Assembly: GCF_954871325.1 (NCBI RefSeq)
Contig: NC_088776.1
Location: forward strand, 26,522,508-26,586,507
DNA length: 64,000 bases
Origin: Gordionus sp. m RMFG-2023
Lineage: Eukaryota > Nematomorpha > Gordioida > Chordodea > Parachordodidae
Reading direction: 5' to 3'
Shown here one piece after another: positions 48,642 to 61,000 of the stretch (its first letter is position 1; the number at the start of each line of letters is the position of its first letter). The notes under the pieces were generated by a model. It ran no database searches and was not told the origin of the DNA. It saw nothing but the letters and a program-made list of their open reading frames with translations. Both the position numbers and the translations under genes were made by a program.

Positions 48642-51546
48642 AAAAATTTAGGAAAAATAATTATTTATTTAAAACAATATACTATATATATTATAAAGTT
48701 TAAAGTGACCTAAATAAAAAAAATATATTTGTATTTTTAAAAAATACTTTCTCCAATAAAATATAATATCCTCTGACTTTCTTTTTTTTTGACCGAATAT
48801 GGAACAATCCCCCTTAAGTGATGTATGTGAAATTTAAGCTAATTTCTGAATCTAATTAGCACACAAATTTATTAATTTTTTTTTATAAAAAGAATTTAGT
48901 CCAATTTTTTTAGGTCATTGTGTTAAAATTTTCAAAAATAACAAGTTTTCAAACTTTATATAAGAAGATTGATATTTATTATGTTTCTAAGTATATTATA
49001 TATTTAAGATTAAATTTTAAAAAGTGATATTTTATAGTGATAATTAAAAGTACAAGCTATATTGAAAAAAATCATTTTATACCTCATCACTTTACACTTA
49101 CTTTCAAGACCTACTTAAGAAATATATGTTGATTTAAAAGAGTTAAAAATTAGTATTTTAGTAAATGTGTTTTGATTCTTAAATATAAATATATAGGGAA
49201 GACTGGTTGGTTTTAGCTCGGGGCACGTATTGTCTTTCAAACTAATATACTTTGTGAAGATTTGAGGTTTCGCATAAAGCAATCTATATAAATTTTAGAT
49301 GGAACTTTTAATTTTCATCAACCAAAAAATTATTTTTAAAATTTGTTAAAAATAATATATGTCCTTCCTTTATTATACTATAACATATTTTAGTTATATT
49401 CATTTAAATAAAGAAAGAATTGCACAGAAAAAAATAAAATATTACAATAGATTTACTAAAATTTGAAAATAAAAAATTATATATATTTCATCTCAGGCTA
49501 CGTACAAATTTGATTATAGTAAATTACCAAATAATCAACCAAATTTGAATAGAATGATGTAGGTAAGTCTATTTTGTATAAATAAGAGCTAAAAGCTTTC
49601 AATAGCTATTTTTAAACATAAAAATTTGAAAATCTGTAATCAGGTTAGGACAGTTGTATTTTAATGCATCATGTATAAAAACAAAATTCAATTTTGGAGA
49701 AAGCTTTATATAAAAATGTTGTGGTAGTATATCCTGAAATTAAATTTTGAAAAATTGTTAAGACCTGCGGCAGGTTTTTCAGCTTAACATAACAAATAAA
49801 GACGCTGCTTCTGAAAACTTTCCCAGTCTTTATGAGACCCAGACATTAGATCCCAAAACCAAAAAAACTTCAGATCAGACTAAACGCCCGATGGGATTAT
49901 TCAAATACCTGGAAGGGAGACCATTACTTGTATTGGGCTATTCTTGATCCTCTGGCCCTCTTCAACCAAGCCCTTAACATTCAACGGAGCAACAAAAAAT
50001 TAATATATTGAGAAATTTTAGATGATAGCATTTTCATACAAACATACCTACCTACCATAGCACGTTGGTTAACTCGCCCTATCATTGTCATAATGGATCT
50101 CCTACCGAAAGATTCCCGTTCATTTTATAATTTTCCTTTTTATAGATAACACAAGGAAATTCTTCAATAAATAGATTTTATCTTTAACATATTTTGGTAA
50201 CTATTATTTTATTTTGTCAATCAGTTTATTACAAACTTCTTCAAAAAATAGTTTTGATAAAAAATAACTCTGGAGAAAAATACTATCTTCACTGAGAATA
50301 GGTCACAAGTGAAACTTATTTGGCAAAAATATATTGTATAGGTGTTAGAACAAAAAAATGAAAATGGCAAATCTTTTATGATATTATATTATAATTAAAA
50401 TTTTACAATCCCCTTTATTATTTTTTGTCTCAACCCAAAAAATACTTATAAAATAATAAAATAAATTCATATATTTTAAAATTGGCATATATAAGTCATT
50501 GTTTTTATTTTAATGATAAAACGATTTTTATAGAAAAATATTTTGGAACATTATCTCAATCAATATGAATGTTCTTGAATAAAAATAGCAATAGTCAAAG
50601 TAATATAATATTTTATCTACTAAAATAATAATATTAATAAGAATTAGCCTATCCAGTAAAAATTAAATTATAAAAAAACAAGCAGTCTCATTTTGGCAGA
50701 TAAAATATTTAGAAAATTTTGGCAAATAATTATTAATTACTAAATCTAACTGAATTTAAAAAATTAATATGAGTCGAGAATATAAAAAATTATTTAAAAT
50801 AATTTACTTGTAGTGAAAATGGTATAATCACAATCTTATAAAAAGATGTTTGATATGTGGTATTATATTGAAGAATATAATTGGTTTCGGTGAAATCAAA
50901 ATTTCTTTTTATTATTTTTTAAATTTCTTTGTTACCTATATTAAATGTAGTTAGTATATAAAATTATCTTCGACCAAATTTCGATATTTACCATATCAAA
51001 TATAAAATAAATGACATAAAACTTTTCGTGCTAGACAAATTTTTTTTTATAAATGCATCATTTGATTATAAAAAATGTTATATTTGTTTATGGAGGGGGG
51101 GGGTGTTGTTAAGAGCCTTTTTTTTATTATCATTAAATTGTCAAAATGAATATATTAAATCATTTTTAATATATATTAACTCTACCATATCTTGCCACCC
51201 TTCGAACCTTAATCCTAAACACTTTCCAAGGTTGGTTTCAGAAAATATGATTGATTAAAATTGGGATTCTAACCAATGACCTTAGCTACCAATCCACTTA
51301 AAACGACTGCAATTTATTTTATACATTACCGGTAATGTGCGTAATAAGGCCATACTTTTAGGCAATCCGTGTAGTTTCAGTGTAACTTTAAGATATAACC
51401 TATAAATATCGCAAAAGTTCATGATAAAATTGTCTGAAAATTACAAGATAGGTATTTTGCAAATAAGAGAATACATTTCAGCAAAATCAGGTCTTCATCA
51501 AAATGAGCTCAAAAAAATATTTTCCAATTTTCCAACTTTAACTCAT
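48642..51546. other. Intergenic region between the divergent collagen genes (left part)
   Basis: No gene recognised. About 49740-50130 is less AT-rich but gives no convincing protein. Around 49195-49240 the sequence GGGGCACGTATTGTCTTTC resembles 55150 (GGGACATGTATTTTCTATC) and may be a MITE end. At 51262-51312 the minus strand has a tRNA-like A-box and B-box (GGTTAGAATCC) too close together for a tRNA. Promoters of both collagen genes should lie within this 6.2-kb spacer. Confidence 0.5.
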
Positions 51547-51774
51547 TTATAGTGCGTACAAATTGTGCGTTGCAACGCTGCGTTTCAAAACGCAAGCAAT
51601 GCATTTTAAATGCATTCGTTCAAATTGAACACATTTCCGTTTTTCATTTAAATTATTTTTTTCAAAACGTAAACCTGCTTGCGTTTTCAAATTTTTTTGA
51701 AGTGGAGAAATGAAAACACCATCAAAAATGTAAGAATATATATAATTAAATTATCATTTATTAATTATTTTAGA

Positions 51775-51905
51775 TCATGGAATGAAGAAATAACAAAAAG
51801 ATTTAAATGTTGGAACCTGAAGAGGTTATTTGGAATCAGGCGCATCCTGATCATAAGAAGACATTCTCTGTGATGGAAAAGCTTTCCATCATAGGAATTA
51901 AGTTA
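51775..51905 (+). pseudogene. MADF-like accessory protein fragment of PIF/Harbinger
   Basis: The plus strand reads EEVIWNQAHPDHKKTFSVME and EKLSIIGIK, resembling the MADF/Myb-SANT domain core LWDxxHPDYKD...W. It is preceded by an intron-like TTATTTTAG near 51773. The fragment is short and has no proper start. Confidence 0.55.
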
Positions 51906-52179
51906 AATAATACTCAGCATCGATTTGTTTGTTACAGTTAGTAACTTTTGGATTAATATCCTCATATATGAGCTCCAGTATATAAGAAAATGTCGCTCTT
52001 CTCATTCTTGTATAATTATAAAATTGCGAATTTGTTAAATCGCCTTTAATATTAATATATTCCGAAAAAAGATTTCTTTTAACAAATATTTTGGACGTCT
52101 TGCTCTTCTTCCTTCCTTTATTTCTTTGTAGTAAATACAAAGCAAGTAATTTTTTTTGTTTTAAATTTAAATGTTTCAT
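51898..52179 (-). pseudogene. PIF/Harbinger transposase N-terminal fragment
   Basis: A 93-codon reading begins MKHLNLKQKKLLALYLLQRN, followed by a basic stretch and FYNYTRMRRATFSYILELIY. The latter matches the region just before the DDE nuclease in Harbinger transposases (FRNYYRMDPETFDYLLELV). It stops where the catalytic domain should begin, so no nuclease could be made. Confidence 0.72.
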
Positions 52180-52287
52180 ATTGAAAAAATAAAAGTTAAC
52201 GCATCAATTTATACATGGCTTCGTTTACGTTTTTTTATATGCGTTTTAAAACGCTGCGTTGCAACGCACAATTTGTACGCACTATTA

Positions 52288-54816
52288 CTTATATTTTTTA
52301 AATTTAAAAAAATTGATTTTTTGGCTGGAAATATATTCCAGCATGTGGAAAATACCCACTCTATAAATTTCATCAATTTTATAAGATATTTCACATATTG
52401 CCTGATTATTCACATTGCCGGAAACATAAATAGCAATTTTTTTACAAATTATTAAGAAAATCTGATAACGAATAAAAATAAAATTTTAATATTCATATTT
52501 AATTTTTGAAATTCCCCCATCCCATATATACTAATTCCAATCGGGGGAGATAGGGGCTATATGGCAGGTGTTTATCTCCTTTACGATAAAATTTTATTTT
52601 ATTAAATTAATTGCATTAGTGGATAGCCTCTTAATTAGAGTACAAAATATAAAAAAATGTCGGTTCTTCCTTTTATATTAGTAAAGGTAGGCTTTTTACT
52701 ATTTACTAACGAACCCTGGGTAAGATGGCAAGCCCCTTGAAATTAGATGGCAAATATCTAATTTAACCACCAATTTATTTACTTTTTTTGTTATATTTAA
52801 TATAAATTTTAATAATTACAAAGATACACTTAAAACAGATGATTCCTGGCACAAATAAATGCCTATTCGGGCTAAGTGCATCATATCAAATCTTGGCGCT
52901 ACTAAATTACAATATTACTTCCCTTCAAATTTTACCAAATAATTTTATTTTTTCTACACCATAAATATTATTAGTAAATAAACGAAATTTAAACTAGAGG
53001 TCTGTAATGGGCGGATTTTAATCACCACCAGTTGTTGATCTCTTATCTAATACATCAAAATTGGCTTAAACAACCATACCATACCTCTACCCTCATTTTG
53101 CTTCTATTTCTTCCTACCTCACTCCTACTCCTATTATATTTTAATGAAGATCTTGAGTCATCCCCCCCCCCCCCATCCCTCCACTTGTTAGGTAGAAGTA
53201 TCTGCTATCATGATTAGAATAGATAGTGAGTAGACTATAGGCACATTACGATTCCGAGACTTACATCATCATGTTTGGTAATGTCGTCATCTAAAAATGG
53301 TTTCATAAAATATCAATGTTTAGTGGATAGATTCAACAGAAGAAAACCCGCTTAAAATATTATATGAGATGTTACTGAAAAATTCTTTCTTTACAAATTT
53401 GTCATTTTACCCCTTGCCGTATAGCCCTTGGGGTGGTGATAACTTAAATCGCTCTAGTTCTAGGTACTCAATATTCCGGACTAAATTTATTCGGTAGCCT
53501 AGATATGGAGCTATATATCCTATAAATTTGATAAAATCCGAGGGAGTACTTTTTTATCAAAATAAATAATACCCAATATAAACGTTGGTAAAAAGGGATA
53601 AAATCTATTTTTTTTCAATATCTATTTAAGGCTGATTTGCCACCTAAATGAACATACAATAGATTGTATATATAAAAATGTTTGACCAAATCAAAACACT
53701 TGCCTCTAAAGTGAAAAAATTATAGATGCTTGCCTTTTTACCCCACCCCTACTTAAAATTAAAATGGAAATAACTTTGTTCATTTGTGAAACAACTAATT
53801 TTTAGATTAAGTTCCTAATTTAAATATAGAAACATCATTATCAGTCATATTTCATATACTATGGGGTAAGAAACCTTCTCCAGGCCCGTAAATTTTGGGA
53901 TGATAAAAAAAACACTTTAGTAAAAGAAATGCTTTTTTAAATTTGGATTTTAAATTCATAAAACATTAATATGTTGGATCTGCCCGAAATATGGTGTTTG
54001 CAAATATTGTGGGTACGCCATACGGCATTATTTTAAATAAAAAGGATAAAACTAAATTTTATTAAATTAGCTATTATATAATGTCGCAACGAATTTTTTA
54101 AAACAGCATGCTAAATATTGACTTTTACATTAAAAATCGTATTTAAATAGGGCAGTTGCCTCTTTCGAAAATTGATCTTATTTTTTTTTTAATTCTAAAA
54201 TATTTGGGCCAAAGGATGTGTGTAATTATTATTATTTATTTGTAAATTATATCATAAATTGCCATCCACCATCCCTTCTTTTCTAATTCAAACATTCTAG
54301 TTAAGCTATTACAAAGATTCTGTCAAGGATTGAATTTAACCCCTCCCTCTCAACTACGATAAATTCTCTTTTAATTATTTTATTGGCTTTTAATATATTA
54401 TAATACTTAAAAGATTTTTTAAAATGATCTACATTTTGAAATAAATGTAGTTGAAGTTTTATTATTTTTAAGTGAAGTTCAAAATTTTAAGAGTGGTATA
54501 TACTAAATTGGTCTTTCTCTTTGTAAGGTATTTTACCTATTTTTGACATAAGATGAGAGAAAATTAAAATATTTGAATGACACACATTCTACGTTTCATT
54601 TTTTGATAGGATATATTATTAAATTTTTTAAGACATTTCTTTGTAAAGTTATATTCAGCCTTCTAATTTTAATTTTATATTAAATAAAATTACATTTTGT
54701 GAGATATGCTTAAATTTATTAATAGTATTTAATAATGACAAAATTACTTTAAAAAAATTATATATTATTTGTAGATATTTTAAAATTTTATGTAGAGCTC
54801 TCTCTTTATAAAGAGA
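52288..54816. other. Intergenic region between the collagen genes (right part)
   Basis: No gene. It contains several short motifs of the form GGGTAAAATGGCAAG or its mirror (52714-52735, 53400-53440, 53740-53760), which look like termini of a MITE family that also occurs near 57240 and 57550. A C run lies at 53161-53173. About 52310-52400 is related to the 4690 MITE. The gene B promoter is expected near the right edge. Confidence 0.45.
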
Positions 54817-55089
54817 ATGGATTATATCGATAATAAAAATGATTCACCTAAATTTTTAATTAAGCAAGTAAAAATGTGTAGGAAGGGGCCATCCAAAACC
54901 CTGACGTTGATCTGCGTAACCTGTTTTATAATCTCGACTATAGCATGTTGTGTTTTCTTACCATTTTTTTATTATCAAATGGGACTTCTTAAAAACGATC
55001 ATTATACACTAATCCAACATTTAAAAGCGAAACATCACGAAAGACAACAAGTTATAAATTTCCTCCACAATAAAATCCGGGAATTTCAG
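54817..55089 (+). CDS. Collagen B exon 1: membrane anchor
   Basis: The ATG at 54817 is followed by [20 protein letters not shown], a basic CRKGPSK before the hydrophobic segment, and [15 protein letters not shown]. The spacer [15 protein letters not shown] parallels [15 protein letters not shown] of gene A. Positive charges on the N-terminal side predict type II orientation (N terminus inside). The donor is CAG|GTATTA. Confidence 0.88.
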
Positions 55090-58000
55090 GTATTAAATAT
55101 TTGTATTTTAGAATTTATAGTAGGGAGACAGGGATAGTTTTATCCCGGGACATGTATTTTCTATCAAATACTTTTATAACATATACCTTGATATTTGAAA
55201 TTTAAACCACAAATGTATTTTAATAAGATGCTTCAATATTCTAAAAATGTTTTGCAGAAATATGCATATGAAAAGTTTTAAATGCGAATTTAAATTTTAA
55301 CACGCCTGAAGTAACTTTTTAACTTTTTACCTTTTTAAGATTAATTTTTTTTTACAAATGTTACCTAGGTAAAATATCAATTCTAAATGATAAAGTAATA
55401 TCAATTTTATCAAATATAAAAACAATGACAATATTTATGGTAAATTAATATATTAAATTAAATTTTAATTAAATGTGAAGACCTGGGGTTTAGTTAGTCA
55501 TTTTTAAGCAGGGGTTTACTTTTAATAAAAAATCCACCTAAATATATAAGAGCACCAAAAGCCACAAGTTTGTCTAGGGGTATGGCAATATGAAAATGGT
55601 TGACTTGTTTTTTTTATAAGGTATATGACAGTTTTAAATGACAACAGATTCTTCCGGTTAACATATAATATGGTGATGATTCTGGTCCAATTCGCATATT
55701 TGGCAATGTATTTCCATTAATTTACTTAAGATTAACATTTTTATATGAAAAAATCTAAAAATAAAAAAGTGCTATAACACGCGGGAAAGGCTAAAAAGTA
55801 CCCCAAGTGTTTTTCATTTAAAAAACTAAAAGACTTTTTTCTCAAATATTAATTTCTTCCGATAATAAAACTATGTTTAATTATTTTGGAATATTTATTC
55901 TATTTTTACAACAACTAAAATTTTAATGGATAATATAATCCAGCTCTTCTTTATACAAAATTATATTTTACAGGACTGGGATGTAACAAGTATAGTCGAA
56001 GGCTTCTTCTTGTATTTAAGATACTTGGAAAATATTTGCATTTTAATCCAAATTTCAAAAAAATACAAAAATCCTTTTTTTTATTATTTTGATATTAGTT
56101 TATTTATTGATTTTTAATATATAAATATAAAATATTGGCTTATGATTTTTTTGGGCAGTAAATTTATCAAAATAGGCAGTATTTTTATTATCAAATAAAA
56201 AATAATTTAAGCAGTATATATAAAATATTAAGCAGAATATTTATTTGAAAATTGTTTAGTATTAATACAAATATCTTTTTATTATAAGCTCTAAGAGTTG
56301 TTATGGTATCTAGATAAATACAAAAATGTTGTATGAGTATCTTGATACTCTTTTATAAAAAAATATCTGAATATGAATTTAGATACTATTATATGTATCT
56401 CTATCTATATTTTTATATAATTCTATTTTATGTTAGTTTATATTAAAATAATATTTATTTGAATTTAATTCATTTAACTATATGTCGAAGTGGATTTCAT
56501 TATAAAAACACAGACAATTTTTATTTTATGCGATGGATACCGACAAGATGGTTAATTTTATATTATAATTTATTTATATTCATTTAAAAAATGTATATCA
56601 TAATTTGTAGATCAATATTACTAGACAAATCTATATTGCGGTATCTCATATGGCTATCATGTAATACGTTGAATAATGTAGAAAAAATATATAATATGAA
56701 TTACTTCTGGTTGGCCAAAAACAATTAAAGTTAATGATTAGATATAGAATTTGTGGGTTATACATTACTGACTAGCATTGAAATTATAAAATTATATTTC
56801 TCTAAATTTTTGAAATAAAATACCTTGAAATGTAAAATAATGTTCTTTGGCTTTAGCCAATAACAAGATACAATGTCAAACTAGTTGTTACTATCAGCAT
56901 TAGGGGAGGCTGGGACTATCCAGCAGATGGGGCAATAAAGTATATGTCTATTTTTCATATTTAAGGCGAATTGTTTCAAATTTCGTCAGTATTTCTACAT
57001 ATACTATCTAGTTCATTTAATACGGGAGCTCAGTATTCGAAAGTTTTCAAGCAAAAACAATTTTTTGGCCCATTTTCACCATCTTTTATTATAATGTTTT
57101 TTCTTTGAGGAAAAGTAATTCTTCAAATTTTATAAAATTTATATGAGACATTCCACAATGTCTAACCTATTGATTATAAACTTGGTTGATTTTAAACCAG
57201 TAAAATTTTATAAAGTCATTTAAGTGAAATCACTACCCCTGGTGCTATGGCAGGGGGTTTGATGGCAAATAAAAGAAAAATAAATTACAGGAAAAAATTA
57301 TTAAAATCTAAAAATGTTAATAAAATTTTTTTTTAAAGATTGGAATTGTGTAATGTCCGGCAAAAGTTATAATCATACTAATGAAGACAGATTAAAATGT
57401 ACCAAACAAATATCACGAATGTGCAAATTTAAATTATGCTAGAAATACTCCATTTTATGAATGCTTAATTGTGTAGATTCATTTCTTAAAATATTTATCA
57501 TTATATCTAAAAATTAAAAAAAATTTGTTTTGAGTGTTAAATTTTAAAATTGCTGTCTTACCCCAAGAGTCTTGCCATTTTACCCAGGGTCATCGGTAAA
57601 TAGAACAAGCACAATTTCTACACACCTTAATGGCGCCAATATTTTAAGGTAGGATGCTCGGGTTTTTTATTTTGTAGTCAAATGATGAGGCTATCTAATG
57701 ATATAAGTAGTTTTATCCTTTAAAATTAAGATTTCTCAAAAGCAAAACACCTATCGGACATCCTTTTCCTATTAAACTGAGCAAAATAACCCAAAAATTA
57801 TGCAAAATTAGGCAAGAAGCATGCAAAATGATGAAGCAAAATTTTAGAAAAGCAACCAAAATATAATGCATAAAATCGTATAGCACACAAAATTTCACAT
57901 ATATTTTTTCTTTTAATTTTAGTTACATTTTTCAGTACTTTTTAATAATTTTTTTAAAATCTAAATTAATTTTGTTTATTCAATTTTTGAAGACCTTTTC

Positions 58001-61000
58001 CTATCTTTTTTTAAAACTTTAACTAAATTTTTCAATACCTTTTTATTTTAAGTATTATATCAATTTTTTAGATCATTTCTGAGAACTTTTTATTCGATTC
58101 TTCCCATTACTTTCTTTGATCTTTTTCAATTTTTTCTCATTTCAACTCGATTTTTGAGTGCTCTTTTTGATACTTTTTATTTTAACTAAACTTTTTAGCA
58201 CTATTTTAAAAATTTTTTAAACATTTTAAATAAATATTTTTTTCAATTTTTATTCAAATGTTACTCAAAAATCGAGTTGAAATGAGAAAAAATCGAAAGG
58301 TCAAAATATGAGATAAAAGGATAGAAAATGGAACCCAAAAATTGAATAAAATTAAAGATTTAAATGTATAAAAACTTAATTAACATTTTAAAAAATCAAG
58401 AAGGTATTTGCGCCATTTTAGGGGGTTCCTGATACATCATTATACATACTTCTTGCGTCATTTTTCCCGGAATCCATGCTTTTCTAACGTTAATACATGA
58501 AAAAAAGTAAGGTGGGGGTTCGGATAAGTTTGCCCAATACGGGGAGGGGGTGAATAAAATTATATTGGAATGAGAAATATGGGGAGCAGGAATAAATTTT
58601 GGCAAGTTGCCTTCAAATTATTTTCTTTTATGTTAATTTAATTACCATTGATAATTATTTACAGTATTTCAATTTATATAGTTTATATTTTATAAGTAGA
58701 GTATTTGAATCCTTTGTCTATCTAAAGTTAATTTTCAAAAAAAGTAAATCGTATCTTAGATAAATTTTTAAAGATACTGTATGTTGTATTATTTTGAAAT
58801 TTTTACCAAGTATCTTGAATCTTCGTCATAAAATAGTATTTGTATCTATATTTGACTACAATTTTAAAAAATTTGCCTAATTCTAATATTTTTTGTATTT
58901 GCGACTGTATTAGGAGGAATTAGGTGAAAGCACTCCCGTAAAATTAAATATAAGAAGAAGATATAAAAGAAGTACTTATGATCGCCCCAAGAGTCTTTAT
59001 GAATATAGAAAAAAAGGTATATTAATAAATAAAGGTAATTTTTAACATAATATAAACATTGTTATACCTTTGAAGGAACTCTAAAAAGTTACTCTTCTTT
59101 AACATCATCAAATTAATTCTCAAAACATATTCAATTAAGTAAAATACTCTTGAGTGGGTAATCTTTTAGAATTGTATTAAAAACTTGTAAAATTATTATG
59201 TTAAAATTTAAAGAGAAACAATATTCATTTAAAAGTTATGTGTCCAGTATGCAAAGAAGGTCCCCACGGGCCTAAGGGTCCTGCTGGTAGAGATGGAATT
59301 CCGGGCAAAAATGGTTATGACGGTTCACCTGGAAAGCCTGGGAAACAAGGATTAGACGGAAAGCCTGGACCGAGTGGGCAGGATGGAAGACCTGTATGTT
59401 TTACATTGTAGAATTAAAGTTAATTTAGAGTTTTGTAAAAATCATTTAGGTGAGTGACTTATTTTTATAGGTATATATTTATTATTTAAGGATTTATGGC
59501 AACTTAGAGCTTGTCTATCTAAAAAATGAAAGAACTACGTTTATTTCTCACTAAATGAAACAATATAATACACTAAATTTTTTTTAACCCTTGCTATTAT
59601 AATAATTATAATTTCTATAAAAATAAAACAATTCAATTATAAAAAGGGTCATCCAGGAGGTCCGGGAGCAGATGGAAGACCAGGTAGGGATGGAAAACCA
59701 GGGATACCCGGTTTACCGGGCCTAGACGGGATCACAGGAAAAGATGGAGACCCTGGGAGAGACATTTTAGAACCAGTTTATATGATATAATATAATACGA
59801 ATTATATCCAATAATATTATTTTGGTTATTAAATAAACCCTGCATTGCATAGCTCGTATTAAATTAACATAAATTTGTCAGTAAAATATTTTATAAGATA
59901 TTTAGAAGTATAATTATAAAACACAGTATATTCACAACACAAATGTGAAGCCGATTATGAATCATTAACGTTTACATATTTATACACGTTTTAAAATCCA
60001 TTTTTTCAAAAATCTTTATGTAGCTGAAAAAAATATTTAATTAATAAAGGTTACATTTTTCAAGAATAAATAATATATAATTATCAAATTAGGTCTGCAA
60101 GTGGCAAGCTAAAAAAAATTAAATAATGAATGGGAGGCAGGTGAGTTAAAAATATTTTTAAAACAATGAGCGTGGGTTAGGTGAATTGACTAAATGAGCA
60201 GAACTGGCTTATATTAAATAAAAATAATGTTTTTTATTTCATATAACCATCAAATAATTTTTAAGCATTGGCGAGTGAGCCAAACAAAATTTTTGTGTCA
60301 AAGGACAGGAATCATTTTCTAAAAGAAATGGATGGACGGACAGGGGGGGGGGTAAAAAATCTGTTCATTGTAAACGTCTATATCAAATAAAGGTAGTTAG
60401 AATTTATAATAATTTCAAACAAATTAATTCTTATTATTTCTATCTAAATTAAATTTCTACCATAGCTTAAAAAAAGATAACGATAAAATTTTGTTAGGGT
60501 AAAAAAAAATATATGGTTTGATGGTATCACTATATTTTTTGATATTGCGTGCAATACAGGGTTAAATACGAAATCATATTTACTGAAATGTGACCCCACT
60601 TACCTTCATTAAATGTATATATGACAAAAATGTCTTTATGAAGGTCAAATAGGATAAAAATATTTGACCTTAAAAATGTTATGATCGGAATTTAAAGTAT
60701 TATCCTTTTAATTGTAGAGCAGACATCATGATGAATATACCATACTTATATGAATGTTAAAAGATGGGTATTAAGCTTTAATATATTAGGTTAATCAAGA
60801 AATGATGGTGGGGTGTAGTAATTTCCAATTTATATATTCATTTTATCTCGCTACTACATTTTTTTCTTAAATCTTTGTAGTTTTATATAACTAATTATTG
60901 TATAACTTTGAACTTCATTTAGCTTATTGAATTTTATTATGCTAATTATAAATAGGGACCAGAAGGAAAACCTGGAAATCCAGGACAAGATGGTCCAAAA

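Larger units (their letters stand above)
51550..52284. mobile_element. PIF/Harbinger-type transposon, internally deleted, TSD TTA
   Basis: Terminal inverted repeats start TAGTGCGTACAAATTGTGCG and continue TTGCAACGC on both sides. TTA flanks at 51547-51549 and 52285-52287. The element carries pieces of both genes typical of this superfamily in convergent orientation: a MADF-like accessory protein (+) and the N terminus of the transposase (-). The catalytic DDE region is missing. Confidence 0.88.
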
